Assembly: GCA_964580655.1 (NCBI GenBank)
Contig: CAZOMR010000001.1
Location: forward strand, 1 to 48,418
DNA: 48,418 bases
Source: CAZOMR01 sp964580655
GTDB lineage: Bacteria; RBG-13-61-14; CAZOMR01
Reading direction: 5' to 3'
Positions 7,794-16,044 of the stretch are shown one piece after another. The position numbers and the translations under genes are program-made. Each line of letters opens with the position of its first letter. The first letter of the stretch is position 1. Below the pieces are notes generated by a model. The model did no database searches, was not told where the DNA came from, and was given only the letters and a program-made list of their open reading frames with translations.

Positions 7794-9977
7794 TTGCCTG
7801 GACTGGGTTTCATCCATCCGTACCTTCTCGCAGGCATACTCGCTGGCGCGCTACCGATATTGATCCACATGCTTTACAGGCGTCGCGCCCGGATCATCAG
7901 GTTCTCCGCAATGCGCTTCGTGATCCTGAGTTACAAGAAGGTTGCGCGAAGACTCCTTCTTCGTGAATATCTGCTTCTTCTCGTTAGATGCCTTCTCGTG
8001 GCCGCAATAGCCATTGCAATGGCCAGGCCGATCTTCTCGCGCGTGATCCAGGGAATGAATTCAGAACAAGGCCCCACAGCCACGGCCATAATCCTTGATA
8101 ATTCATACAGCATGATGAGCCGCGTAAAATCCGGCTCGCTCTTTGATGAGGCAAAGGAACTCGCGATTCAACTCATCAATTCCATGAGCGATGTAGACGA
8201 GGCCGCAGTGCTTTTCACAGCTCCGGGCACAGGCGCGGGATCACTTGAACTCGGCCTGACCAGAGACAGGAAAAGGCTTGTGCATGCGGTCGAAAAGGTC
8301 GAGATTTCATACGGACCTTCCCGGCCTCTTGAGGCTTTGCACAGGGCCAGCCCGATTCTGGAATCTGCAAGCCAGGCCTTCCGGCAGATAGCATTCATCA
8401 CCGACCTCCAACGCTACGGCTTTTCACAGGCGGCCACGGTCTTTTCCGGGCACATGCCCACAATCTACTTTTTCGACCTCACTCGGGGCAAGGAGATGAG
8501 GAACCTGGCCCTCGGAGGGCTTTCCATGGAGTCGGTTCCGATCCAGCGTGAGGCCAAGCTGAAAATCCAGGCAATGGTTCATAACTATGGCAGGGATGAT
8601 TCACCATCACATCTGATACAGGTGCTTTTGGGAGATAAGGTTGCGGCCAGGGGGTTCATTTCAGTTCCGGGCAGAGGGGCTGAGACCAAGCAGTTTTTTC
8701 TATCAGAGCCGGAGCAAGGAGTTCAAGAAGGCGTGGTCCAAATCATGTCTTCGGATCCACTGGCCGTAGATGACAAGGCCTATTTTCATCTTACCGGGGG
8801 AGGAAAGGTTCGTGCCCTGGTGGTTGATGGTGATCCAAAGGTTAGGCTCCAGAAGAGCGAGACCTATTTCCTGGACAAGGCTCTCCACCCACGGCTTTAC
8901 TCCCGGTCCAGGATTGATCCGACAACAATTGTGACTGAAGAGTTGGAAAACTATCCTCTGCGGGATTTCCAGGTGTTGATTCTCTGCAATGTTGGCAAGG
9001 TATCCAGGAAAACAGCAGGCAGGATACACCAGTTCGTAAAGGATGGCGGGGGACTTCTTTTCTCTCTTGGAGATCAGGTGGATGCGGAGTTTTATAATTC
9101 CCTGTGGCAGGACTTACTGCCGCGTGAGCTTAGAGGAGTCAAGTCTCCTTACGCCGGTGCCGAGGGGGTGAGTGAGATTCGCGTGATGCACATTGATCGT
9201 CACTTCGGCCGCGGCCAGCATGGCGAGGCAGTTCATCCAATCCTATCGGTGTTCAGGGATCCCGGGCAGGGCGATCTGGGTCTTGCCAGCTTTTTCTCTT
9301 ATTTCCTGCTTCAGCCGGAGGTGGGTCCTGCGACCCGGGTGATTCTACGGCTCACCAACGGCACGCCGCTTATGGTTGAAAAACCCCTGGGCAAGGGCAT
9401 CGTGATCCTCTATGCTACAAGCCTGGATCAGGCCTGGAACGACCTGTGTCTGCATCCTACTTTCCTCCCTCTACTCCAGCAGACGGTTCAATATCTGGCA
9501 AGGGCTTTGCGACAGGGAGACACGGGAGAACTCACTGCTGGAAGCATTGTAATCATGCCGTGTCCACAGGGCAAGGCCGGTGCGGTTGTGATGGATCCGA
9601 AGAGAAGAGTTTTTCCGGTCAGGGCCATGGATGAAAGAAATCAGCGCGTGATCCAGGTGCATACCAATCAACCCGGTATTTACTACTTGCAGTTCCTGGA
9701 CAGGATGTCTTCCGCAAGGCCTTCATCATTTCCACCCGAAGCCGCTGACCGGGTGCTTGTTGTCAACCTGGACCTTCGCGAATCGGATATGACAAAGATT
9801 TCAGAAAAAGAACTCAGGAAAATCCTGCCAGCAGAAAGCCTGGCAGTGCTCGGATCAGGCGAAACCACGGGACAAGCGGTTGCGGGCAAGCGCCTTGAGA
9901 CACCACTGGACAGGTCAATGCTTTTGCTTGTGCTCATACTCCTTGCCGCGGAACTGTTGCTTGTAAGAAAAGGATAA
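7794..9977 (+). CDS. BatA-type membrane protein with vWA domain
   Basis: A 727-aa protein. It begins with the N-terminal double-transmembrane BatA segment: a hydrophobic helix at about residues 7-27, an arginine-rich loop and a second helix at about 55-80. A vWA domain follows with MIDAS sequence LDNSYSMM (about 103-110), then a long beta-rich region (about 230-680) including a glutamine-amidotransferase-like segment around VLVVDGDPK. It ends in a transmembrane helix (about 705-725) with an RKG tail. The start is TTG at 7794, with GAGGAG at 7778-7783 and AAGGG nearer. Both ends are in the membrane and the vWA domain is likely periplasmic. It is the expected partner of the MoxR/DUF58 pair. Confidence 0.88.
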   Translation: MPGLGFIHPYLLAGILAGALPILIHMLYRRRARIIRFSAMRFVILSYKKVARRLLLREYLLLLVRCLLVAAIAIAMARPIFSRVIQGMNSEQGPTATAIILDNSYSMMSRVKSGSLFDEAKELAIQLINSMSDVDEAAVLFTAPGTGAGSLELGLTRDRKRLVHAVEKVEISYGPSRPLEALHRASPILESASQAFRQIAFITDLQRYGFSQAATVFSGHMPTIYFFDLTRGKEMRNLALGGLSMESVPIQREAKLKIQAMVHNYGRDDSPSHLIQVLLGDKVAARGFISVPGRGAETKQFFLSEPEQGVQEGVVQIMSSDPLAVDDKAYFHLTGGGKVRALVVDGDPKVRLQKSETYFLDKALHPRLYSRSRIDPTTIVTEELENYPLRDFQVLILCNVGKVSRKTAGRIHQFVKDGGGLLFSLGDQVDAEFYNSLWQDLLPRELRGVKSPYAGAEGVSEIRVMHIDRHFGRGQHGEAVHPILSVFRDPGQGDLGLASFFSYFLLQPEVGPATRVILRLTNGTPLMVEKPLGKGIVILYATSLDQAWNDLCLHPTFLPLLQQTVQYLARALRQGDTGELTAGSIVIMPCPQGKAGAVVMDPKRRVFPVRAMDERNQRVIQVHTNQPGIYYLQFLDRMSSARPSSFPPEAADRVLVVNLDLRESDMTKISEKELRKILPAESLAVLGSGETTGQAVAGKRLETPLDRSMLLLVLILLAAELLLVRKG

Positions 9978-9981
9978 ACTC

Positions 9982-10782
9982 ATGGAGCGAAGGGAATTCT
10001 TGAGCCGTGCTTTTGCCTCGGTTATGGGTCTGGGCCTTGGCTGGCCTGCATGGGGCAGGGCCCAAGCCATATATCCTGAACCGGGTCTTAAAATTCCTGA
10101 GCGCCCGAGCTTTTTCTTTGCACAGGTAAAATACGGCAATAGCCTGGACTGGAACCCTTACCATACTGCGGCGCGGAGTTTCATGGAGGTCCTTATTCGC
10201 CGCACCAGCATCCCGGCAAGCACAGACCGGGTGGACATCAAGCTGGCAGACCCGAGGATTTTCCATTATCCGTTTCTCTATCTCACCGGCGCACGGGAAT
10301 TCAAGCCCTTCTCTAATTCCGCGATCGAGAACATAAAGAGATTTCTCAATTACGGCGGATTCTTGCTCGTGGATGATGCCCTGGCCCTTCCCGGAGGCGG
10401 CTTTGAAGGGAGCTTCCAGCGGGAGGTCTCAAGGATTTTTCCCGGCAAGACCATGAGCCGGCTTCCCGATGATCATACTGTATATCAATCCTATTATCTG
10501 ATTGACTGGGTAGTAGGCCGCAAGGCTGTTCGGCCTTACTTGCTCGGAATGGATCAGGAAGACAGGACAGTTCTCATCTATTGCCCCAATGATCTCGGGG
10601 GGGCATGGGCCAAAGACAGTTTCGGGACATGGATCAACCGGGTGGAACCGGGAGGCCAGCGTCAGCGTGAGATGGCTATCCGGCTTGGCATCAACATCAT
10701 GCTTTACGCCCTGACAGTGAACTACAAGAAAGACCTGATCCATGTGCCCTTTATTTCCGAGAGGAGACGGCGCAGGCCCTGA
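9982..10782 (+). CDS. Tat-exported DUF4159 protein
   Basis: A 266-aa protein. The N-terminus ERREFLSRAF is a twin-arginine motif, followed by a hydrophobic stretch and WGRAQA as a possible cleavage site near residue 29. This indicates Tat export, unusual in a module otherwise using ordinary membrane anchors. The mature part has the DUF4159 pattern: an aromatic AQVKYG start, a DPRIFHYPFLYLTG segment and NYGGFLLVDDAL, resembling the Rossmann-like amidotransferase fold but without a visible catalytic Cys-His-Glu triad. The family is known from genomic context with BatA/vWA proteins; its biochemical role is unknown to me. It starts 4 bases after the BatA stop and probably acts with the two flanking vWA proteins. 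Confidence 0.88.
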   Translation: MERREFLSRAFASVMGLGLGWPAWGRAQAIYPEPGLKIPERPSFFFAQVKYGNSLDWNPYHTAARSFMEVLIRRTSIPASTDRVDIKLADPRIFHYPFLYLTGAREFKPFSNSAIENIKRFLNYGGFLLVDDALALPGGGFEGSFQREVSRIFPGKTMSRLPDDHTVYQSYYLIDWVVGRKAVRPYLLGMDQEDRTVLIYCPNDLGGAWAKDSFGTWINRVEPGGQRQREMAIRLGINIMLYALTVNYKKDLIHVPFISERRRRRP

Positions 10783-10786
10783 CACC

Positions 10787-13126
10787 ATGTTTGAACTCCT
10801 GAAGAATTTTGGAATTGATACAGCCGGCTTTGACCAGTGGGTAATTCATGCTGAAGGCGCATCCTCTACCGCGATATGGGTTGCGGCCTGTATTTTTATT
10901 CTGCTTTTTCTCGCCTTTATCTGGCCATCAATACGATCCGCACCGGGGCCAGGACAGCGTGCGGTACTTTTCGGACTGAGAGTCCTTGCCGCAGTGCTTA
11001 TCCTCGGATGTCTATTCCAACCTGGGCTCAGGCTTCTCAAGACCGCGCAAATGAAGACCAACCTGGCTGTGCTGATTGACACCTCGCAGAGCATGGGCGC
11101 TCCAGGACGCAGGGGTGGTGAAAGCCGGATAGCGGAGGTGGAGAGGTTCCTGGAAGAACATCAGGGCTATTTTAAGAAACTGGGTGAAGAATTCTCCATG
11201 CATTACTTTGGTTTTGATCAGGGCCTGCATGCCCTGGCCGCTCCGGTGCAGGGCCTTAAGGATAGCGCCATTGGCAAGAGCACTGAGATACTTGAGGCCA
11301 TTGTCGAGTTGGAGCGCTGGTGGAAAGGCGGCCCGCTGGCCGGAGTGATACTATTCAGCGATGGACAGGATACAGGGAGGCTCCGGAGATTCTCTCAACT
11401 AAAAGACGAGAAAAGAGAAACAAGGGTTCCTGAAATTCCGGAGCTTGAATCCCTGGCCGCGCCGGTGCATACCATCATTGCAGGGGATGCCGGGAGTTTG
11501 AGCGATCTTGTTGTGCGCCAGCTCATTCATGATGAATACGCGTTTGTGCACAATCCTTTTGAGGTGGGGGTGCGCATAGGGATCACGGGAGAGGTAACAT
11601 CACAGATAACAGTTACCCTGAAAGGCCAGGGCAGGATTCTCGCAAGCCGCAGTATCAAGCTTGATCCCGGCCAGACCGAAGCGGAAGTCAAACTCGATTT
11701 TATACCCCGGCAGGTGGGAGAGTTCTTTTATACCGTGGAGGTCCCGGTTTACGCAGGCGAGGCTTCAGCCTCGAACAATTCTCGACGGTTCGTCCTTACT
11801 GTGCTGAGGGACAAGGTAAGGGTGCTTTACATCGTGGGCAACCCGAGTTGGGATGAAAGATTCCTGCGCAGGGCCCTGAAGAAGAATCCATCAGTAGACC
11901 TGGTCAGCTTTTACATCCTGCGGGAATACTTCGACGATACCCACGCCCCGGAGAACGAGCTGGCCCTGATCCCTTTTCCTACAAACGAGCTGTTTACCAG
12001 GGAACTCGACACCTTTGACATGGTAATCTTTCAGAATTTTTTCGGAGCCCAATATATGAGGCCCGAATATATGAGAAACCTCAGTCGCTTTGTCAGAGAG
12101 AGGGGAGGGGGGCTACTCGTGATAGGAGGGATTCGGGCCTTGATTCATCATTCGTTCAACTCTCCACTTGAAGATATACTCCCAGTGAGGTTTTCCAGTA
12201 AGGTCCCGAACTATCGGGAAGGAGAATTTACCATGAGACTGACGCTGGCTGGCCGGCGTCACCCTGTTACACAGCTATCACGGAAATCGGAGGAGAATGT
12301 CCAGATATGGGAGTCTCTTCCTGCCTTGAGCGGATTCAACCTGACCATTGGCCCTGCCCCGGAGGGACTGGTGCTGGGCGAACACCCTTTTGAGAAAGGA
12401 GGGGCTGGTGGAAACCTTCCTGTAATTGCTGTCCGGGATGTGGGACATGGCAGGAGCATGGTCGTGGCAACGGACTCGAGCTGGCGCTGGAATTTCCTGG
12501 CCGTGGGAGGGAAGAAGAGCAACAAGCCGTATCAGATATTCTGGGACAGGGCTTTGCGCTGGTTGCTCAAGGACCCGGAGATGAAGACCCTCTCGCTTAC
12601 ACGGGACAAGGGGCGCTATGGTCCGGGAGAGGATGTTGTCTTGGCGATTGAAGTTCTGGACGCAAGCTACAAGCCCGCGGATGAGGCCGAGGTGAACCTG
12701 CGGGTTATAGAGCAACCACAGGGTTCATCACTTGAACTGCCTGAGCCGGAGCCGGCTGGAACAGGGAAATACGTTTTAAGATTCCAGCCCCGGCTGAAGG
12801 GACCCTACCGGATCAGCGCATGGGCCGAGCACAATGGCATCTCGCTCGGCACGGATGACATCATCTTCCAGGTTAGCGAGGAGAACCCCGAATTCGAGGA
12901 CTTATCTCTTCGCCCTGACCTCATGAGCCTTCTGGCAGAGAGCACAGGCGCATCGAGCCTGAACATAGATGATTCACCCAAGGGGCTTGAATTTAATAAG
13001 CCTCAGATGAAAAAAATCATCGGCACAAAAGACTTTCCCCTATGGGATAACGCAGTGGCCCTGATTCTGATAGTCTCTATTCTGCTAGGGGAGTGGTTCC
13101 TCAGACGCCGATGGGGATTGAGCTGA
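10787..13126 (+). CDS. Membrane vWA protein with glutamine-amidotransferase-like domain
   Basis: A 779-aa protein. Two N-terminal transmembrane helices lie at about residues 30-48 and 62-83. A vWA domain follows with MIDAS sequence IDTSQSMG (about 101-108), then a beta-sandwich part and a class-I amidotransferase-like domain (about 345-600; VLYIVGNPSWDERFL and RERGGGLLVIGG), and a C-terminal helix (about 755-772). The ATG at 10787 is preferred to an in-frame ATG at 10742, which would overlap DUF4159 by 41 bases and add a sequence unlike a membrane-protein start. Neither has an ideal ribosome site; GAGGAG lies at 10761-10766. No catalytic Cys nucleophile is obvious in the GATase-like part, so it is probably a binding domain. 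Confidence 0.85.
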   Translation: MFELLKNFGIDTAGFDQWVIHAEGASSTAIWVAACIFILLFLAFIWPSIRSAPGPGQRAVLFGLRVLAAVLILGCLFQPGLRLLKTAQMKTNLAVLIDTSQSMGAPGRRGGESRIAEVERFLEEHQGYFKKLGEEFSMHYFGFDQGLHALAAPVQGLKDSAIGKSTEILEAIVELERWWKGGPLAGVILFSDGQDTGRLRRFSQLKDEKRETRVPEIPELESLAAPVHTIIAGDAGSLSDLVVRQLIHDEYAFVHNPFEVGVRIGITGEVTSQITVTLKGQGRILASRSIKLDPGQTEAEVKLDFIPRQVGEFFYTVEVPVYAGEASASNNSRRFVLTVLRDKVRVLYIVGNPSWDERFLRRALKKNPSVDLVSFYILREYFDDTHAPENELALIPFPTNELFTRELDTFDMVIFQNFFGAQYMRPEYMRNLSRFVRERGGGLLVIGGIRALIHHSFNSPLEDILPVRFSSKVPNYREGEFTMRLTLAGRRHPVTQLSRKSEENVQIWESLPALSGFNLTIGPAPEGLVLGEHPFEKGGAGGNLPVIAVRDVGHGRSMVVATDSSWRWNFLAVGGKKSNKPYQIFWDRALRWLLKDPEMKTLSLTRDKGRYGPGEDVVLAIEVLDASYKPADEAEVNLRVIEQPQGSSLELPEPEPAGTGKYVLRFQPRLKGPYRISAWAEHNGISLGTDDIIFQVSEENPEFEDLSLRPDLMSLLAESTGASSLNIDDSPKGLEFNKPQMKKIIGTKDFPLWDNAVALILIVSILLGEWFLRRRWGLS

Positions 13127-13147
13127 GTTTTAATCCAGGAAACGCGG

Positions 13148-13405
13148 TTGAGATTTTTCATTAAACCGCAAATCCTTCAGATGCGTAGCAGACGCAAAGA
13201 ACGCAAAGTCTAAGAATTTTAAATAGAGACATGCAGTAGATTTTGCAATGGATTTAAAAGGGGAGTGAGATGTCCTTTCAAGATAAAACCCCGCACACAG
13301 ACTCTTTTCGGATGAAGGGTTATATTAGACTCTTTACCACTTCTTAAACTATATTTCTTCTCTGCGGCCTTTGCGTCTTTGCGGTGAAAATTATTTAGCC
13401 CTCAA
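13148..13405. repeat. Imperfect inverted-repeat element with GACGCAAAG motifs
   Basis: The 312-base spacer 13127-13438 has no gene. TTGAG (13148-13152) pairs with CTCAA (13401-13405), ACCGCAAA (13165-13172) with TTTGCGGT (13378-13385), and GACGCAAAG (13191-13199) with CTTTGCGTC (13369-13377). A second ACGCAAAG copy follows at 13201-13208. The centre is AT-rich and non-coding. This resembles the ACCGCAAAGACGCAAAG-type intergenic repeats I recall from other environmental bacterial genomes. It ends about 20 bases before the putative promoter of the cNMP gene. Confidence 0.65.
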
Positions 13406-13425
13406 TGGCAAAATCAGGGGTAGTG

Positions 13426-13455
13426 TTGACAGAGGGAGATGAAATATAATATATT
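13426..13455 (+). promoter_or_regulatory. Possible sigma70 promoter overlapping the cNMP gene start
   Basis: TTGACA at 13426-13431 is followed by TATATT at 13450-13455 with an 18-bp spacer. TAATAT (13447-13452, spacer 15) and TATAAT (13445-13450, spacer 13) also occur but are spaced poorly. If real, transcription begins around 13462, beyond the first ATG (13439) and at the second in-frame ATG (13463). Confidence 0.4.
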
Positions 13456-13948
13456 AGACACAATGAAGCCGACGGAGAATATCGGGATTTTTAAGGACAT
13501 CGCACTCTTTGGCGATTTAAACAACGCGGAAAGGCTGAAGCTCTCCAGGATATTCCAGAAGGTTGGATTTCGAGAGGGCGAGATAATCTTTACGGCAGGG
13601 GATATGGGGGATGCCCTCTATGTGATCCGGGAGGGGACTGTGGCTGTGATAAAGCCCGGGGAGGAACCGGAGGATGATGAGATCATCACGGAGCTTGGTC
13701 CGGGAGATATTTTCGGTGAGATGGCGCTGTTTGAGAAGATGCCTCGGTCGGCAACGATTCGTGGCTCGCAAGATGGGAAGCTCTTCAAGGTCAGGAAGGA
13801 CTATTTTGATAAGCTCATGGATGAGGATCACGAACTGGCGCTCAAGATTTATAAGAGAATAAATGTGATTCTGTGCCACCGGTTACGCGAGACTACGGAG
13901 CGCCTTGCCACAGCCAATCGCATCATCAGCGCCGCAAGCGCAGGCTAA
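13439..13948 (+). CDS. Stand-alone cyclic-nucleotide-binding domain protein
   Basis: A 169-aa single-domain protein of the CRP/cNMP-binding fold. The beta-roll segment GDALYVIREGTVAVI is followed by the phosphate-binding cassette FGEMALFEKMPRSATI (about residues 98-113), with the Glu and Arg that contact the cyclic phosphate and ribose. After the C-helix the protein stops, with no helix-turn-helix, so it is not a DNA-binding CRP. A start at 13463 (M9) is possible; the ATG at 13439 has GAGG/GGAG very close upstream. The Hsp70-like gene follows closely, suggesting that the domain senses a nucleotide signal for it. A second such protein opens the ChlI/ChlD module at 27889. Confidence 0.88.
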   Translation: MKYNILDTMKPTENIGIFKDIALFGDLNNAERLKLSRIFQKVGFREGEIIFTAGDMGDALYVIREGTVAVIKPGEEPEDDEIITELGPGDIFGEMALFEKMPRSATIRGSQDGKLFKVRKDYFDKLMDEDHELALKIYKRINVILCHRLRETTERLATANRIISAASAG

Positions 13949-13969
13949 GTGGCGGAGAAGGGAATCGAG

Positions 13970-15190
13970 ATGCCGAAAGTTGTCGGGATAGACTTTGGCA
14001 CAACCAACTCGTGCGTGGCCTATCTGGATCAAGGCAAGCCGCGGGTTGTCCTGGATAAAGAACGATATAAGCTGGTGCCCAGCTGTGTTTACTTTTATAA
14101 AAAGAACGACGACCTGCGTCTCATGGTGGGCCGGGCCGCGAGGAGCAAGTATGTGGAGAACCCCTTTTGCACCATACACTCGATCAAGCGCTTTCTGGGA
14201 AAGAGCTATGAAGCAGATGATGTGAAGCAGGCGCAGGAGCGTTATTTTTATATCCTGGACAAGGATGAAAAGGCCCAGAGCCATGAGATGGACATCATGG
14301 TCCGCGTTCATGAATATGACCTTGCAGTGACGCCAGTGGATGTTGCTACTTACATCTTTCGCTACCTCAAACAGATGACCGATTCTTATACACGCGAGAC
14401 AGTGGAGGATGTGGTGATTACCATGCCAACCACTTTCAAGACAAGATATACCACAGCTATAAAACAGGTAGCGGAAAAGGTAGGATTACGGATCGTGGGC
14501 ATGCTCGATGAGCCGATGGCCACTGCGTATGCCTTCGGGTATATGAACAAGGGACAGCATACCATAGCCGTCTACGATCTGGGCGGCGGCACCTTTGATT
14601 TCTCCATAATGCGCCGGGTAAAAGGAGGATACGAGGATGTCTCCACGCTTGGAGACTCCTGGCTGGGCGGAGATGATTTCGATTATGAGATCACCCAGTA
14701 CCTTATAAAGGAATTCCGCAACTCCACTCGCAACCGCCCATTCGCGGACGGCAAAATTTACAAGGATGGAATTACTATAACCGACAAGGACATCCTTCGG
14801 GCGATCAAGACAGAGGCTGAGAAGGCCAAGATAGCGCTTTCAGAGACATCCAATACATTGATCCATGTGTCCAATGTGATTCCGGAGATTGATCCGAATG
14901 TCCACATGGACATCAAGCTTTCGCGGGATGTTCTTGAATATCTGGAATCCGAGCTGATTGAACGCACCATCACCCTTGCCCTCGATACCATGGAGAACGC
15001 CCAGACCCTTACGCCCGGGCTTAAGCTGGATGCACTGCTCCTTGTCGGGGGCCAGTCGCGGATGCCCAAGATCAAGGCAAGGCTTCGCGATGTCTTCGGG
15101 GACATCATATACGACCAGATACTCCCGGAGGAAGCAGTAGCTATCGGTGCGGCCATCTACGGACATGTGCTTTTAGCTTCCCGAAAGTAA
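13970..15190 (+). CDS. Hsp70-family protein reduced to the nucleotide-binding domain
   Basis: A 406-aa actin-fold ATPase of the DnaK family. Present are the phosphate-1 loop GIDFGTTNS, the connect region LDEPMATAYAFGY, the phosphate-2 loop YDLGGGTFDFS, the adenosine motif LLVGGQSRMPK and the closing EEAVAIGAAIYG. The protein ends right after this, without the hydrophobic VLLLDV-type linker or any substrate-binding domain. At the position of DnaK Lys70 (VGQPAK in E. coli) the sequence is VGRAAR, so the catalytic lysine is Arg58 (codon 14141-14143). The ATG at 13970 with AAGGGA at 13958-13963 is preferred to the GTG at 13949. It probably works as a nucleotide-switch or scaffold rather than a classical chaperone. 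Confidence 0.88.
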   Translation: MPKVVGIDFGTTNSCVAYLDQGKPRVVLDKERYKLVPSCVYFYKKNDDLRLMVGRAARSKYVENPFCTIHSIKRFLGKSYEADDVKQAQERYFYILDKDEKAQSHEMDIMVRVHEYDLAVTPVDVATYIFRYLKQMTDSYTRETVEDVVITMPTTFKTRYTTAIKQVAEKVGLRIVGMLDEPMATAYAFGYMNKGQHTIAVYDLGGGTFDFSIMRRVKGGYEDVSTLGDSWLGGDDFDYEITQYLIKEFRNSTRNRPFADGKIYKDGITITDKDILRAIKTEAEKAKIALSETSNTLIHVSNVIPEIDPNVHMDIKLSRDVLEYLESELIERTITLALDTMENAQTLTPGLKLDALLLVGGQSRMPKIKARLRDVFGDIIYDQILPEEAVAIGAAIYGHVLLASRK

Positions 15191-15217
15191 AAATTTTAGT
15201 TAAGCCTGAAAGAGTTG

Positions 15218-15250
15218 TTGAAAGAACGTTGAAAGAAACTTGAAAAAAAC
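15218..15250 (+). repeat. Three direct repeats phased at 11 bp upstream of the corrinoid gene
   Basis: TTGAAAGAAC starts at 15218, TTGAAAGAAAC at 15229 and TTGAAAAAAAC at 15240, exactly 11 bp apart, one helical turn. They lie about 60 bases before the corrinoid gene in the 118-base spacer. A TTTCTTT/AAAGAAA hairpin (15263-15281) lies between them and the ribosome site. They could be an iteron-like operator or simply a small tandem array. Confidence 0.55.
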
Positions 15251-15308
15251 TAGACAAAAGGATTTCTTTGCGATAAAGAAAAAAGCAGTCTGATCAAGGA
15301 GGCGGGGT

Positions 15309-15941
15309 ATGGATCAATTAAAGGAACTGGTGAAAAGCGGGAAGGCACCGGAGACCGAGGCCAGGGTGAAAGAGCTGCTCGAGCAGGGGCAACCTATGGA
15401 AATGATATTGAAGGAAGCCCTGATCGCGGCCATGGACGAGGTGGGCGAGCTTTTTCAGAAGGGGGAGTATTTTGTGCCGGAGATGCTGGTCGCGGCCCGG
15501 GCCATGCAGAGGGGATTGAATGTGATCAAGCCCTTGATGATGGAGGAGGGCATAGAGCCCCTGGGCAAAGTGGTGATAGGCACGGCCAAAGGGGACCTGC
15601 ATGATATAGGGAAGAACCTGGTCTCAATGTCCCTGGAAGGGGCAGGATTTGAAGTGGTAGACCTGGGAATTGATGTGTCCCCGGAAAAGTTCGTGGAGGC
15701 TGTCAAGGAACATAAGCCACAAGTGATGGGCATGAGCGCCCTGCTCACCACCACAATGCTCTCTATGAAGGATGTTGTCCTGGCCATCAAGGCCGCTGGT
15801 CTGCGCGATCAGGTCAAGATAATGATAGGCGGCGCTCCTATACGGCAGGAATACGCAGACGAGATCGGCGCCGACTTTTACGGCAAGGACTCCACCGAGG
15901 CCAAGAACATTGCCCGGCAGATAGTAACCGGGGAAGCCTGA
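15309..15941 (+). CDS. Methyltransferase-type corrinoid (B12-binding) protein
   Basis: A 210-aa cobalamin protein of the MtaC/MtbC/MttC type, which shuttles a methyl group between a substrate methyltransferase and a second acceptor. The N-terminal helical cap (about residues 1-85) has the EVGELFQKGEYFVPEML signature. The Rossmann-like B12 domain has GDLHDIGKNLV, giving the D-x-H-x-x-G motif with His98 as the lower axial cobalt ligand. SALLTTTM and the IGGAP loop complete it. Ribosome site GGAGG (15298-15302) precedes the ATG. No methyltransferase (MtaB, MttB, MtbB) or reactivator (RamA) gene is adjacent, so the partner must be encoded elsewhere. The substrate cannot be deduced from this protein alone. 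Confidence 0.93.
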   Translation: MDQLKELVKSGKAPETEARVKELLEQGQPMEMILKEALIAAMDEVGELFQKGEYFVPEMLVAARAMQRGLNVIKPLMMEEGIEPLGKVVIGTAKGDLHDIGKNLVSMSLEGAGFEVVDLGIDVSPEKFVEAVKEHKPQVMGMSALLTTTMLSMKDVVLAIKAAGLRDQVKIMIGGAPIRQEYADEIGADFYGKDSTEAKNIARQIVTGEA

Positions 15942-16044
15942 GCTAAACATATACTCATATCCCGGGAATTCGGTAACCTCGATTCCGGAATGCTCATTCC
16001 AGAGCAGTGCCATGCCATATCTGTCTCGACCACCTGGATAGTGT

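Noticed and set aside
13949..13969. GTG start for the Hsp70-like gene
   Set aside because: It sits directly on the previous stop region without a ribosome site; ATG 13970 has AAGGGA upstream and aligns with DnaK.
15987..16000. GGAATG-CT-CATTCC palindrome as an operator
   Set aside because: Isolated 6-bp arms in a short spacer with no copies near other genes; a chance palindrome is as likely.
15624..16013. Minus-strand ORF crossing the end of the corrinoid gene
   Set aside because: It is antisense to clear coding sequence and shows no protein motif.
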